Below, piece after piece: positions 33,883 to 40,738 of a stretch of 40,738 nt of DNA. The stretch is taken from NCBI GenBank assembly GCA_023484085.1, contig JAMDAS010000010.1, positions 1 through 40,738 of the forward strand, given 5' to 3'. The notes beneath the pieces were generated by a model, which saw only the letters and a list, made by a program, of their open reading frames with translations, had not been told where the DNA came from and searched no databases. Source of the stretch: Candidatus Omnitrophota bacterium (GTDB lineage Bacteria; Ratteibacteria; UBA8468; B48-G9; DTJG01). The position numbers and the translations under genes were made by a program. Each line of letters starts with the position of its first letter. Positions within the stretch are counted from its first letter, which is position 1.

Positions 33883-34160
33883 CTTTTATTTTGTTTCCCC
33901 ACTACACCTAATTGCTTTTTTGTGGCATTAAGACCGACTTTTATATTCTCTAAATCTCCAATAGTTTTATCTATAATACTTATAGTGGCATTAAGATTTT
34001 GAGAAACATGATTTACATACTTTAACTGCGCCTTAAACTTTGAATTTTTTGCTTCCAGCCGGCCTATTGTCTTTCCCGAAACCATATATTCTATCAAAAA
34101 CGCAATCCATCCTGAAAGAACCAAAATTATTATGCCATATATAAGAATTCTTTTTTTCAT
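33855..34160 (-). CDS. Small single-pass membrane coiled-coil protein
   Basis: 101 residues from ATG 34160, chosen because GAGGAGG lies about 5 nt upstream and the ATG overlaps the porD stop as ATGA; the longer frame would start inside porD. Basic MKKR, one membrane helix (about 5-25), then a coiled-coil-like region (about 30-85, LEAKNSKFKAQLKYVNHVSQ ... IDKTIGDLENIKVG) and a basic tail. No family is recognised. Topology suggests an N-in inner-membrane protein with an outside coiled coil. It is translated as the third gene of porC-porD, where porA normally stands; its role is unknown. Confidence 0.7.
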   Translation of the reverse strand: MKKRILIYGIIILVLSGWIAFLIEYMVSGKTIGRLEAKNSKFKAQLKYVNHVSQNLNATISIIDKTIGDLENIKVGLNATKKQLGVVGKQNKSYKSASSAR

Positions 34161-34441
34161 TTCCCCTCCTCCTCCATAGCTATTGCATCTGTTGGACATT
34201 CATGTGCACATATTCCACAGCCTTTGCAGTAATCATAGTCAAAATGAGAAAATTTACCATCTTTTGTTTTTACTGCCATGTCAGGACATGCCATCCAGCA
34301 GATAAGGCAGTGAATACATTTTTCAGGAATATGAACGGGTTTAGTACTTCTCCAGTTACCTGTTTTGAATTTCAGGGAAGTTCCCGGTTCTAAAACATCT
34401 CCTTCAGGCAGTTCTTTCCACGTTGATTTTTTTTCTTCCAT
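34157..34441 (-). CDS. porD: 2-oxoacid:ferredoxin oxidoreductase delta subunit (2x[4Fe-4S])
   Basis: A 94-residue ferredoxin-like subunit with two [4Fe-4S] motifs: C42-x2-C45-x2-C48-x3-C52 (KCIHCLICWMACP) and C72-x2-C75-x2-C78-x3-C82 (CKGCGICAHECP). In the POR family it passes electrons from the thiamine-diphosphate site to ferredoxin. It lies 10 nt after porC. The catalytic alpha and beta subunits, which usually follow it, are absent here. It could serve pyruvate, 2-ketoisovalerate or 2-oxoglutarate complexes. Confidence 0.9.
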   Translation of the reverse strand: MEEKKSTWKELPEGDVLEPGTSLKFKTGNWRSTKPVHIPEKCIHCLICWMACPDMAVKTKDGKFSHFDYDYCKGCGICAHECPTDAIAMEEEGK

Positions 34442-34451
34442 ATAATCACCT

Positions 34452-35024
34452 TTACTTTACCTCATTATACGCTTTTTCAATTGCTTTTATGTTGCCTTCA
34501 ATTACCTCCGGCCTGTTTCTGAATTTTACTTCAAGCTTTTTCCTGATATCTGAAACCACCTCATCTATGTTTAATAATTGAGTAACCTTTAACAGGGCGC
34601 CTATCATGGGTGTGTTTGGAATATTTCTTCCAATCGTTTCAAGTGAAATCCTTGAAGCATCAACCGTATATGCCTTCCCTGTCCAGTTTAATTTCTTTTT
34701 AAGCTCCTGCGGGTCCTGTGACGCATTTATGAGTAAAATCCCCTTTTCAGGGTTAAGTCCTGAAACAACATTAACCTGGTCAACAAGGGAAACATCCAAA
34801 ACGACAACAACGTCAGGGTTCGTAACAGGAACGTGCGTTCTTATGGGCTGGCTGCTTATCCTGTTAAAAGAAACTACGGGTGCCCCCATTCTTTCAGGTC
34901 CGTATTCAGGAAAAGCCTGGAGATACCTGCCCGTTGAACATGCAGCATCCCCGAGAAGGAGTGCCGCCGTTTTTGCGCCCTGGCCCCCCCTTCCATGCCA
35001 TCGGATTTCATATTTATCTTCCAT
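34452..35024 (-). CDS. porC: 2-oxoacid:ferredoxin oxidoreductase gamma subunit
   Basis: A 190-residue POR/KOR gamma domain: EIRWHGRGGQGAKTAALLLG at the N-terminus is the family's coenzyme A-binding glycine motif. YGPERMGAPVVSFNRIS and the NTPMIGALLK segment near residue 135 are also typical. It forms the CoA-binding part of pyruvate (or related 2-oxoacid) ferredoxin oxidoreductase. A GAGGAGAG ribosome site lies about 10 nt upstream. A dispersed palindrome (copy B) sits in the 124-bp gap before the upstream membrane-protein gene. Confidence 0.92.
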   Translation of the reverse strand: MEDKYEIRWHGRGGQGAKTAALLLGDAACSTGRYLQAFPEYGPERMGAPVVSFNRISSQPIRTHVPVTNPDVVVVLDVSLVDQVNVVSGLNPEKGILLINASQDPQELKKKLNWTGKAYTVDASRISLETIGRNIPNTPMIGALLKVTQLLNIDEVVSDIRKKLEVKFRNRPEVIEGNIKAIEKAYNEVK

Positions 35025-35076
35025 CTGTACTTCTCTCCTCTAATATAAAACCAATCTTTTATTTCCCTTAGTATAG

Positions 35077-35152
35077 ATAAGTTTGGATTGTCTTTGAATC
35101 TTTATTTGAAAAAACGTAGTTATAAAGATGAGAAGAGCAATCCAGAACTTAT
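35077..35152. repeat. Dispersed 76-bp palindromic element, copy B
   Basis: A stand-alone inner element in the same orientation as copy A (ATAAGTTTGGATTGTCTTTG ... GAGCAATCCAGAACTTAT). The inner stem is ATCTTTAT/ATAAAGAT. The last bases of the element supply the TAA stop codon (35151-35149) of the membrane protein gene on the minus strand. It lies upstream of porC. Confidence 0.85.
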
Positions 35153-35874
35153 CTCTCATTTGATTCAGTATAAAAATAAAAGTATGTTTTTATAAATCCG
35201 ACCTCTCCAAAACCTAAAATCAACGCTTTCAAAAACCACCAACCCCAAGTATTAAAATTATACCCTTTAAAAGAAAAATTAACAAAAAATATTACAATCC
35301 CGAATAAAAAACTTATTACAATCACGCTTCCAAGATTATATTTTAAAAAATTAAAACTTTTTTTCAGACTGGAAAGTACAGGACAGTCTTCAAGAAAGAT
35401 AATAAGCGGGGCAAAAAGCAAAAGACAAAAAAGAAATAGAGGAAAAGCAAGCCATAATATAAAAATAACGTATAGAATATTCTGAAAAGAAAGCGGGATA
35501 TATTTTAAACTTGCCACAAGAACGCTGCCAAGGAGAAAAATCAACAATAGCAGCAGAACAAGAAAAACCTTAACCACAAGAAATCTTCCAAAAAAGTGGC
35601 TCCCATAATGAAAAAATTTCTTCCACTCAAAATTTATGGATGAAATCATATCCTTTAATGAACCATATACGGCTGAGGTTAAATAATTTTCAACAAGAAA
35701 CAAAAAGAAAAACAAAAAGAAAATTTTTTCGTACTTTACTGTTATCTTCTGTGGTGTTACCTGCGGTATATTTTTTGTTATTAAAAATACCAGCAGTGTC
35801 CAGAAAAAAATCACACCCACCATTTTAAGTGAATTATTGTCAAACCTGAATCCTTTCTTTAATTTATTCATCAT
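35149..35874 (-). CDS. Hypothetical polytopic membrane protein
   Basis: 241 residues, very hydrophobic, with about five to six membrane helices (around 17-34, 48-66, 95-118, 130-155, 182-205, 213-230) and Phe-rich segments. It shows the general layout of DUF975-like or glycerophosphoryl-type membrane proteins but no diagnostic motif, so no family is assigned. It starts 11 bp inside the proS 3' end, so it is translationally coupled. The stop codon comes from the repeat element, so the original C-terminus may have been replaced when the element arrived. Confidence 0.75.
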   Translation of the reverse strand: MMNKLKKGFRFDNNSLKMVGVIFFWTLLVFLITKNIPQVTPQKITVKYEKIFFLFFFLFLVENYLTSAVYGSLKDMISSINFEWKKFFHYGSHFFGRFLVVKVFLVLLLLLIFLLGSVLVASLKYIPLSFQNILYVIFILWLAFPLFLFCLLLFAPLIIFLEDCPVLSSLKKSFNFLKYNLGSVIVISFLFGIVIFFVNFSFKGYNFNTWGWWFLKALILGFGEVGFIKTYFYFYTESNER

Positions 35875-37000
35875 GATTGTAAATATCTTTTATAAAATGT
35901 CCTGCATTTTCTATCGGTACATCATGAAACTGGTTGTTTTTCCTGAGCTTTACCTCAACCTTGCCTTCTTTCAGCTTTCTGCCAAAAATCAACCATATTG
36001 GTATACCAAGAAGGTCCCCATCCGCAAACTTAATACCCGCGGATTCATCCCTGTCATCCATTAAAACATCCCAGCCTGCTTTTTGCAGGTTTTCATATAC
36101 CTTTTCCGCTGTTTCCTCTCCACTTTTTAGTGGAAGTAAAAGAACCTGGTATGGCGCTACAGAAAAAGGCCAGATAATTCCTTTATCATCATAATTTCCT
36201 TCAATTACTGCAGATACAATCCTGCTTACACCTATCCCATAACAGCCCATTACAAGTGGTTTTTCTTTTCCCTCCTTATCACTAAAAACCGCTTTCATCT
36301 TTTCACTGTATTCTGTTCCTAATTTAAAAATGTGACCAACCTCAAGCTCCGCGCATTGTCCCTCTGCTACGAACTCCTCAGAAAATTTTCCGCCGATAAC
36401 CCCTGAATCCGCCTGGTGAATAGCTGTTTTAAGTCCACACCTCTTAAATATTCTGACGTATGCATCCTTCATTTTAAAGTAGGACGTTTCAGCTGACTTA
36501 TCGTCTGCATCAAAGCTATATGCATCCTTCATCAAAAATTCTCTTGACCTTATAATCCCGAATCTTGGTCTTATCTCATCCCTGTATTTTGTCTGGATTT
36601 GATAAAGAAGCAGTGGAATCTGTTTCCAGCTTTTTACATATTTTCTGACAATGTCCGTGATTACCTCTTCATGTGTTGGTCCTAAAAGTATGCACCTGTC
36701 TCTTCTATCCTGGAACGTAATCATATCTTTTCCCATCTTTCCAAAGCGGCCTGTCTCCTCCCATAAAGATGCAGGCTGTAATGATGGCATCAGAATTTCA
36801 AGACCGCCTGCATTATTCATCTCTTCCCTGATAATATTTGATACTTTTTGAAGAACTTTTAATCCTGTCGGGAGAAAGGAATAAACCCCTGAAATAAGCT
36901 TGTCAATCATACCCGCCTGGTGCATAAGCCTCTGGCTGATAGTTTCAGCATCAGCGGGTGGTTCCCTGAACGTCCGGATAAAAGATTGTGTCCATTTCAT
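35864..37000 (-). CDS. proS: Prolyl-tRNA synthetase lacking the INS editing domain
   Basis: A 378-residue class II synthetase. Motif 2 lies in YRDEIRPRFGIIRSREFLMKDAYSFD (about 140-164) and motif 3 in VMGCYGIGVSRIVSAVIE (about 250-267); the anticodon-binding domain fills the C-terminus. Bacterial-type ProRS is usually about 565-570 residues with a roughly 180-residue editing (INS) domain between motifs 2 and 3. Here that place (about 212-218) has only a few residues: FVAEGQCAELEVGHIFKLG. Sequence flanking the gap is otherwise well conserved, so this is a genuine compact form, not a frameshift. Mischarged Ala-tRNA-Pro would need a free-standing deacylase, not seen in this window. Confidence 0.95.
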   Translation of the reverse strand: MKWTQSFIRTFREPPADAETISQRLMHQAGMIDKLISGVYSFLPTGLKVLQKVSNIIREEMNNAGGLEILMPSLQPASLWEETGRFGKMGKDMITFQDRRDRCILLGPTHEEVITDIVRKYVKSWKQIPLLLYQIQTKYRDEIRPRFGIIRSREFLMKDAYSFDADDKSAETSYFKMKDAYVRIFKRCGLKTAIHQADSGVIGGKFSEEFVAEGQCAELEVGHIFKLGTEYSEKMKAVFSDKEGKEKPLVMGCYGIGVSRIVSAVIEGNYDDKGIIWPFSVAPYQVLLLPLKSGEETAEKVYENLQKAGWDVLMDDRDESAGIKFADGDLLGIPIWLIFGRKLKEGKVEVKLRKNNQFHDVPIENAGHFIKDIYNHDE

Positions 37001-37090
37001 TTGTAGATTTAGTCTCCCCTCAAAAACAATTTATAATTATACCATTATATTATTTTTTATAGAAGAATTTTAGTGAGGTATGAAATCATT

Positions 37091-38242
37091 TTAAGGAAAT
37101 AGAGTCTGTTTTTTAGGCAGGATAAACCAGAAGGTACTGCCCTTATTCACCTCGCTATCCACACTAATCCTGCCCCCGTGAGCTTCAACAGTCATCTTGC
37201 AAAAGGTAAGTCCTAACCCGGTAGAACGGGGACAGTTACCGGTCTGACTTTCAACCTGCCCAAATTTCTCAAAAATTTTCTTATGATATTCTGCAGGAAT
37301 ACCAGGCCCGGTATCCTTCACGGAAAACTGAATATGGTCTTGTAATGATTTAAGCACAATAGATATTTCTCCATCCGGGGGAGTGAATTTAAGTGCATTG
37401 GACATAAGATTTTGAATCACACGGCCAATCAGGATCCGGTCAGATTCAAGGATAAACCGGCCATCCTGCGGGTCCATCACTATCGTGAACCGACGGGTTT
37501 CTCTCAAAGAATCCATCTTCTTCAGAATATCCCGGGTAAGTCCTGCCATGTCCCATTCTGAAAAATTCAGTTTCATCTGTCCTGATTCTATTTTGCTTAC
37601 GTCTAATAAGGTGCTTGTCATTTCCACCAGGGATTCCAGACCGTTTAATGCTCTTTGAGCGTATTCCTGTCCGTCTGGGGAAATCTTTCCCTCTTCAGTA
37701 TTTCTTAGCAGTTCTATGTATCCATATATGCCGGTAAGTGAATTTCTAATGTCATGCACAATCATGTGGACAAGACCGTCCCTGAAAGATTCCAATTTAT
37801 GAAGTTGTTGATAGTTTTCCTGCAGAACGTGTTTCTGTCTCTGTATTTCCAGGTGGGTTTTGACCCGGGCAGCAACCTCTTCAAACTGGAATGGCTTGGT
37901 TACATAATCAACTCCCCCTGCAGTAAATGCTTTCACCTTGTCCGCAGTCTCATTAAGAGCACTGATGAAAATTACAGGAATATCTTTAAGTTGTTTGTCA
38001 GTCTTAAGACGTTCACATACCTGGTAACCGTTCATCTCGGGCATGTTGATATCCAGAAGAATCAGGTCGGGTGGTTCAGCCTGCGCACCCTGGATTGCCA
38101 TCTTCCCGTTAAGAGCAGGCCTGACCCTGTATCCCTGTTCCTTAAGCATCCCTGTAAGTACATGGAGATTGGCAGGAGTATCATCCACAATAAGAATACT
38201 CTGACCGCGCGAAGATTCCAATGGTTTATCCATCTTATGCAC
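37091..38242 (-). CDS. Receiver-histidine kinase (REC-HisKA-HATPase)
   Basis: 383 residues. N-terminal receiver domain (about 14-130) with phosphoacceptor D64 in LLDINMPEMNGY and K116 in VTKPFQ. A short coiled linker leads to HisKA with H163 in VHDIRNSL, then HATPase_c (about 255-380: NLMSNALKFTP, DTGPGIP, STGLGLTFCK). No membrane segment; a soluble kinase whose input is phosphorylation of the receiver. It overlaps the upstream hybrid kinase by 8 bp, so they are one operon and probably one phosphorelay. Confidence 0.95.
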   Translation of the reverse strand: MHKMDKPLESSRGQSILIVDDTPANLHVLTGMLKEQGYRVRPALNGKMAIQGAQAEPPDLILLDINMPEMNGYQVCERLKTDKQLKDIPVIFISALNETADKVKAFTAGGVDYVTKPFQFEEVAARVKTHLEIQRQKHVLQENYQQLHKLESFRDGLVHMIVHDIRNSLTGIYGYIELLRNTEEGKISPDGQEYAQRALNGLESLVEMTSTLLDVSKIESGQMKLNFSEWDMAGLTRDILKKMDSLRETRRFTIVMDPQDGRFILESDRILIGRVIQNLMSNALKFTPPDGEISIVLKSLQDHIQFSVKDTGPGIPAEYHKKIFEKFGQVESQTGNCPRSTGLGLTFCKMTVEAHGGRISVDSEVNKGSTFWFILPKKQTLFP

Positions 38243-40058
38243 TCTTTTCAGAAATAAGTTTCAATAATGTGTCAAACTGGAAATCTGCAGCTAACTTTTT
38301 CAATTGCTCTGCGAGCTGCGGAAACTGCGGGGTGATGTTCTCAATGATTTCCATCAGTCTGTCAAAGTCCAGGCTTATTGATGCTTCCCTTAACCGGGAA
38401 ACAGTATCCTCCGGAAGAACCTTCAGGGATTCACCCGTCAATGGGATTTCATCAGTCTGTGTTGGCTGAATTTTATCCTTTTCCTCATACACATATTTAA
38501 CACCCAGACATGTCCCTATTGCATCAAACACCTCATATTCCCTAAATGGTTTTCTGATATAAAGATTGGCTCCTGACTCTTTTATTTTTTGCCTGTCTTC
38601 TTCCCATAGGCTTGCCGTAACTGCAATAATCGGTATTCCGGCTCCTTCTGGAATCGCCCTGATGCGCCGGATGGCTTCATACCCGTCCATGGCAGGCATA
38701 CGGATGTCCATCATGATAAGGTGAGGCTTCCATGTTTGAAATTCAGAGATTGCCTCACTGCCATCAGCTGATTCCCGTGTCTCAAAACCAACGGCCCGAA
38801 GAATTTCAGACAAAAGGAGTCTGTTTTCCGGTTTATCATCCACCACCAATATCCTGTACAGATTCAGGCCTGGCTGCAACCCGATGACATGCTTCTCCGG
38901 AGCAGCCGTAACAGGTTTGTTCTTTGTCTCCTGTATTTTAATTTTAACCCGGAAACAGCTTCCTTCATTGACCTTGCTCCGGACCTCTATATCTCCCCCT
39001 AATAATCGCGCAAATTCACGACTAATGGCTAATCCCAGGCCTGTGCCTTCAATAGTCTGTGTCCTGGTAGAACTCTGTTGAAAAGCATGGAAAAGTCTTG
39101 GAATATCATCCCGGGATATTCCTGTCCCTGTATCTATAATTTCTGCTATAAAAAATATCTGTTCTTCCTTTTTTTCCATACCCACCTGTAATAAGATGCT
39201 TCCTTTATCCGTAAATTTCACCGCATTTCCAAGTAGATTGATGAGTATCTGGCGGACTTTTCCTTCATCAGTCACTACAAATTCAGGTATTTCATTCATA
39301 CCTTCAACCTTAAACAAGAGTCCTTTGGCATCAGTCCGCACCCGGAACATCATCTCTATATCCAACAAAAGAGTATGCAGGTCAAAAGTCACCGGAGTAA
39401 AAGTCATCCGGCCTGCCTCAATCTTTGACATATCAAGAATATCATTGATTAAAGTCAGCAGATGTTCACCACTATGACTGATTATTTCCAGGTGTTTCCG
39501 CTGTTCGGCGGTGAGCGTTCTATCTTTCTGCATCAACTGTGCAAAACCTAAAATAGCATTCATCGGCGTGCGAATCTCGTGAGACATGTTGGCTAAAAAC
39601 ATACTCTTGGTTCTATTGGACGTTTCCGCTGTTTTCCTGGCTTCTTCCAATTGTTTCTCCATCTGTTTACGTAACGTAATATCCTCAACCATGCCATCAA
39701 AATACTTAATCTGTCCCGCTTTGTTATAAACAGCCCTTGCCGATACACTGGCCCATATCATTGTCCCATCTTTTTTCTTCAAACGCAGATTTATATCAGA
39801 AACCTGTCCTTTAGTAATCAGACGTTCAGAAAAATCTTTCCGTTCCTTTGGGTCTATATATATATCAGATACAGAGATGTTCATAAATTCTTCTACTGAA
39901 TCATATCCAAACATTTTTACTATTGCAGGATTACCAGAAATGAAATGACCCTTGGGTCCGGAAGTGTTGCGATACAAACCAACAGGAATGTTGGAAACGA
40001 AAATATGGCGATATTTATTTTTTCCCCCGGGTTTTGATTTTTTCTTCAGCATACTCAT
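38235..40058 (-). CDS. PAS-hybrid histidine kinase (PAS-HisKA-HATPase-REC)
   Basis: 607 residues. PAS domain with PAC (about 16-130, ending DGMVEDITLRKQ), HisKA with H160 in MSHEIRTPMNAIL, HATPase_c (about 262-375: NLLGNAVKFTD, DTGTGISRDD, GTGLGLAISR), and a receiver (about 401-520) with D451 in MMDIRMPAMDGY and K503. An extra C-terminal helical segment (540-607, LPEDTVSRLREASISLDFDRLM) is of the type that follows such receivers. No membrane helices, so the sensed signal is cytoplasmic. A start at M3 is also possible because AGGA is better spaced from it. Confidence 0.95.
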   Translation of the reverse strand: MSMLKKKSKPGGKNKYRHIFVSNIPVGLYRNTSGPKGHFISGNPAIVKMFGYDSVEEFMNISVSDIYIDPKERKDFSERLITKGQVSDINLRLKKKDGTMIWASVSARAVYNKAGQIKYFDGMVEDITLRKQMEKQLEEARKTAETSNRTKSMFLANMSHEIRTPMNAILGFAQLMQKDRTLTAEQRKHLEIISHSGEHLLTLINDILDMSKIEAGRMTFTPVTFDLHTLLLDIEMMFRVRTDAKGLLFKVEGMNEIPEFVVTDEGKVRQILINLLGNAVKFTDKGSILLQVGMEKKEEQIFFIAEIIDTGTGISRDDIPRLFHAFQQSSTRTQTIEGTGLGLAISREFARLLGGDIEVRSKVNEGSCFRVKIKIQETKNKPVTAAPEKHVIGLQPGLNLYRILVVDDKPENRLLLSEILRAVGFETRESADGSEAISEFQTWKPHLIMMDIRMPAMDGYEAIRRIRAIPEGAGIPIIAVTASLWEEDRQKIKESGANLYIRKPFREYEVFDAIGTCLGVKYVYEEKDKIQPTQTDEIPLTGESLKVLPEDTVSRLREASISLDFDRLMEIIENITPQFPQLAEQLKKLAADFQFDTLLKLISEKSA

Positions 40059-40126
40059 ATCCTATTCAGGTTCAGGTTTTCTATGAGACTTTCTTTCAAA
40101 ATAAAAAAACCGACAAAAACCCGGAA

Positions 40127-40525
40127 TTATTCATCCGTGACTTTACTTACAACCTGTTTGATACTCCCGGGAACTTTATGTATGTAATACGTATTGGGAC
40201 GGTTTAAAATCTTTTTATTGAACTGCTGGTCAGTGAGGGAAGAATAATAAATAATCATTACGTTTCTATACTCAGGGTATCTATCCAGTACGTCACCCAT
40301 GTTACCGCCATAACCTACGTTCATCAGGTCTACTATTGCAGCATCAATGGGGGGCTTGTCTCTTTCAATACCGCTTGAAGCATAAGCTTCGTCGCGATAT
40401 TCAAGAACGTTATGACCCTTTCTCTTAAACTCCATGCATAGAAGCCTTCTCAACATGTCATCATCTTCCACGATAAGAACGTTTCTGGGTTTTATCGTAT
40501 TTTTACTACTGATTTCAATTCCCAT
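40127..40525 (-). CDS. Single-domain response regulator
   Basis: 132 residues, a receiver domain only. The acidic pocket is in LIVEDDDM (20-22), the phosphoacceptor is D66 in AAIVDLMN, the switch Ser/Thr is at about 95 in YYSSLTDQ, and the conserved Lys is K117 in IHKVPG. No output domain, so it probably relays phosphate to or from the two kinases downstream on the same strand (68 bp gap). Ribosome site GGGAGAGG just upstream. A dispersed element (copy D) lies 32 bp upstream of its start. Confidence 0.9.
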   Translation of the reverse strand: MGIEISSKNTIKPRNVLIVEDDDMLRRLLCMEFKRKGHNVLEYRDEAYASSGIERDKPPIDAAIVDLMNVGYGGNMGDVLDRYPEYRNVMIIYYSSLTDQQFNKKILNRPNTYYIHKVPGSIKQVVSKVTDE

Positions 40526-40556
40526 GTCCTCTCCCGGTCAATCCACCTTTTAACTA

Positions 40557-40696
40557 TAAATATTCACTGAACGGCGTTTCCTCCTAAAAAATTGGCGGAC
40601 AGGTATAATTTACTGAGCTGAAGCAGAAAATAAGTTCTGGATTGCTCTCAAAGACGAGCCAAACTTATTTCAAACACCGCTCTACTTGAGTATTTA
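40557..40696. repeat. Dispersed composite element, copy D (140 bp, inverted inner part)
   Basis: The outer arms TAAATATTCACTGAACGGCG and, on the other strand, TAAATACTCAAGTAGAGCGG match copy A. The inner palindrome (40630-40668) is only 39 bp because its central stem-loop is missing, and it is inverted relative to copy A (GTTCTGG at left, CCAAAC at right). It shares the GACGAGCC variant with copy F. Confidence 0.85.
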
Positions 40697-40738
40697 TCTT
40701 TAATTTGTTCTTTCAGCTCCTTTTCTTTTTCTTATTTT
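40697..40738. other. Window end, no supportable feature
   Basis: 42 bases, pyrimidine-rich on the plus strand. It could be the 3' end of a Lys-rich minus-strand gene, but every minus-strand frame meets a stop within the window and too little is visible to decide. Confidence 0.3.

Noticed and set aside
40061-40080. Similarity of ATTCAGGTT at both window ends
   Set aside because: Short and low in information; a chance match, not a terminal repeat.
40080-40126. Possible terminator after the response regulator gene (CCG ... CGG then T-run on the minus strand)
   Set aside because: The stem is only 3-4 bp with an 8-nt loop, too weak to call.
1-40738. CRISPR array, rRNA, transposase or integrase genes
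   Set aside because: No regularly spaced repeats, rRNA-like segments or recombinase motifs were seen; the dispersed repeats are too far apart and palindromic in a different way.

Overview
The window is a gene-dense stretch (about 36 protein genes, almost no non-coding DNA) of a bacterial chromosome. It carries many A/T-rich codons and runs, short overlapping operons (ATGA/GTGA junctions) and mostly universal housekeeping genes. The mix includes IspG of the non-mevalonate isoprenoid route, a radical-SAM lipoyl synthase, pyruvate:ferredoxin oxidoreductase gamma and delta subunits, an AmmeMemoRadiSam-type Memo protein, two MtaA/CmuA-like (uroporphyrinogen-decarboxylase fold) methyltransferases, type IV prepilins, and a BamE-like lipoprotein that hints at an outer membrane. 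This fits an anaerobic, diderm, poorly characterised lineage. An Omnitrophota/PVC-adjacent candidate phylum is my best guess, but no rRNA is present to prove it. No tRNA, rRNA, CRISPR array or transposase gene was seen.

Layout. 1-3583 (minus): nusA-infB-HIT protein-small DUF2283-like gene. 3614-6652 (minus): three prepilin-like genes with one promoter. 6757-8716 (plus): a Phd/PIN toxin-antitoxin pair followed by an AAA/DUF4143 ATPase; each has its own consensus promoter and a palindromic operator at the start site. 8846-10703 (plus): ispG-memo. 10897-11635: two small divergent genes, one an XRE regulator. 11655-16776 (minus): uvrA, cysS and a Ni/Co-permease-like protein. 16947-18186 (minus): lipoprotein and Ser/Thr kinase. 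18308-24278 (plus): eno-ftsB-serS-methyltransferase-ROK kinase-fmt, one six-gene operon from a consensus promoter. 24400-26919 (minus): coaX-birA-corC. 27040-28161 (minus): a second methyltransferase-like gene. 28289-30745 (minus): rpsO-pnp with its promoter. 30988-31640: a PIN toxin pseudogene with an intact small partner. 31715-33882 (plus): lpdA-lipA. 33855-37000 (minus): proS (no editing domain), membrane protein, porC, porD, small membrane coiled-coil protein. 37091-40525 (minus): a two-component cluster of hybrid kinases and receivers that is visibly less A/T-rich.

The most unusual feature is a dispersed family of palindromic elements present at six intergenic sites. Three copies are exactly 76 bp and their hairpin stems differ by compensating base changes. 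Other copies sit nested, in either orientation, inside a larger element with imperfect terminal inverted repeats (TAAATAYTCA ... TRTTTA). No transposase is encoded here, so the family looks like a non-autonomous MITE/REP-type element with conserved structure. Other points worth checking are the prolyl-tRNA synthetase that has lost its editing domain, a toxin gene broken by a 13-bp tandem duplication, several start-codon corrections decided by promoters or ribosome sites, and probable leaderless transcripts.
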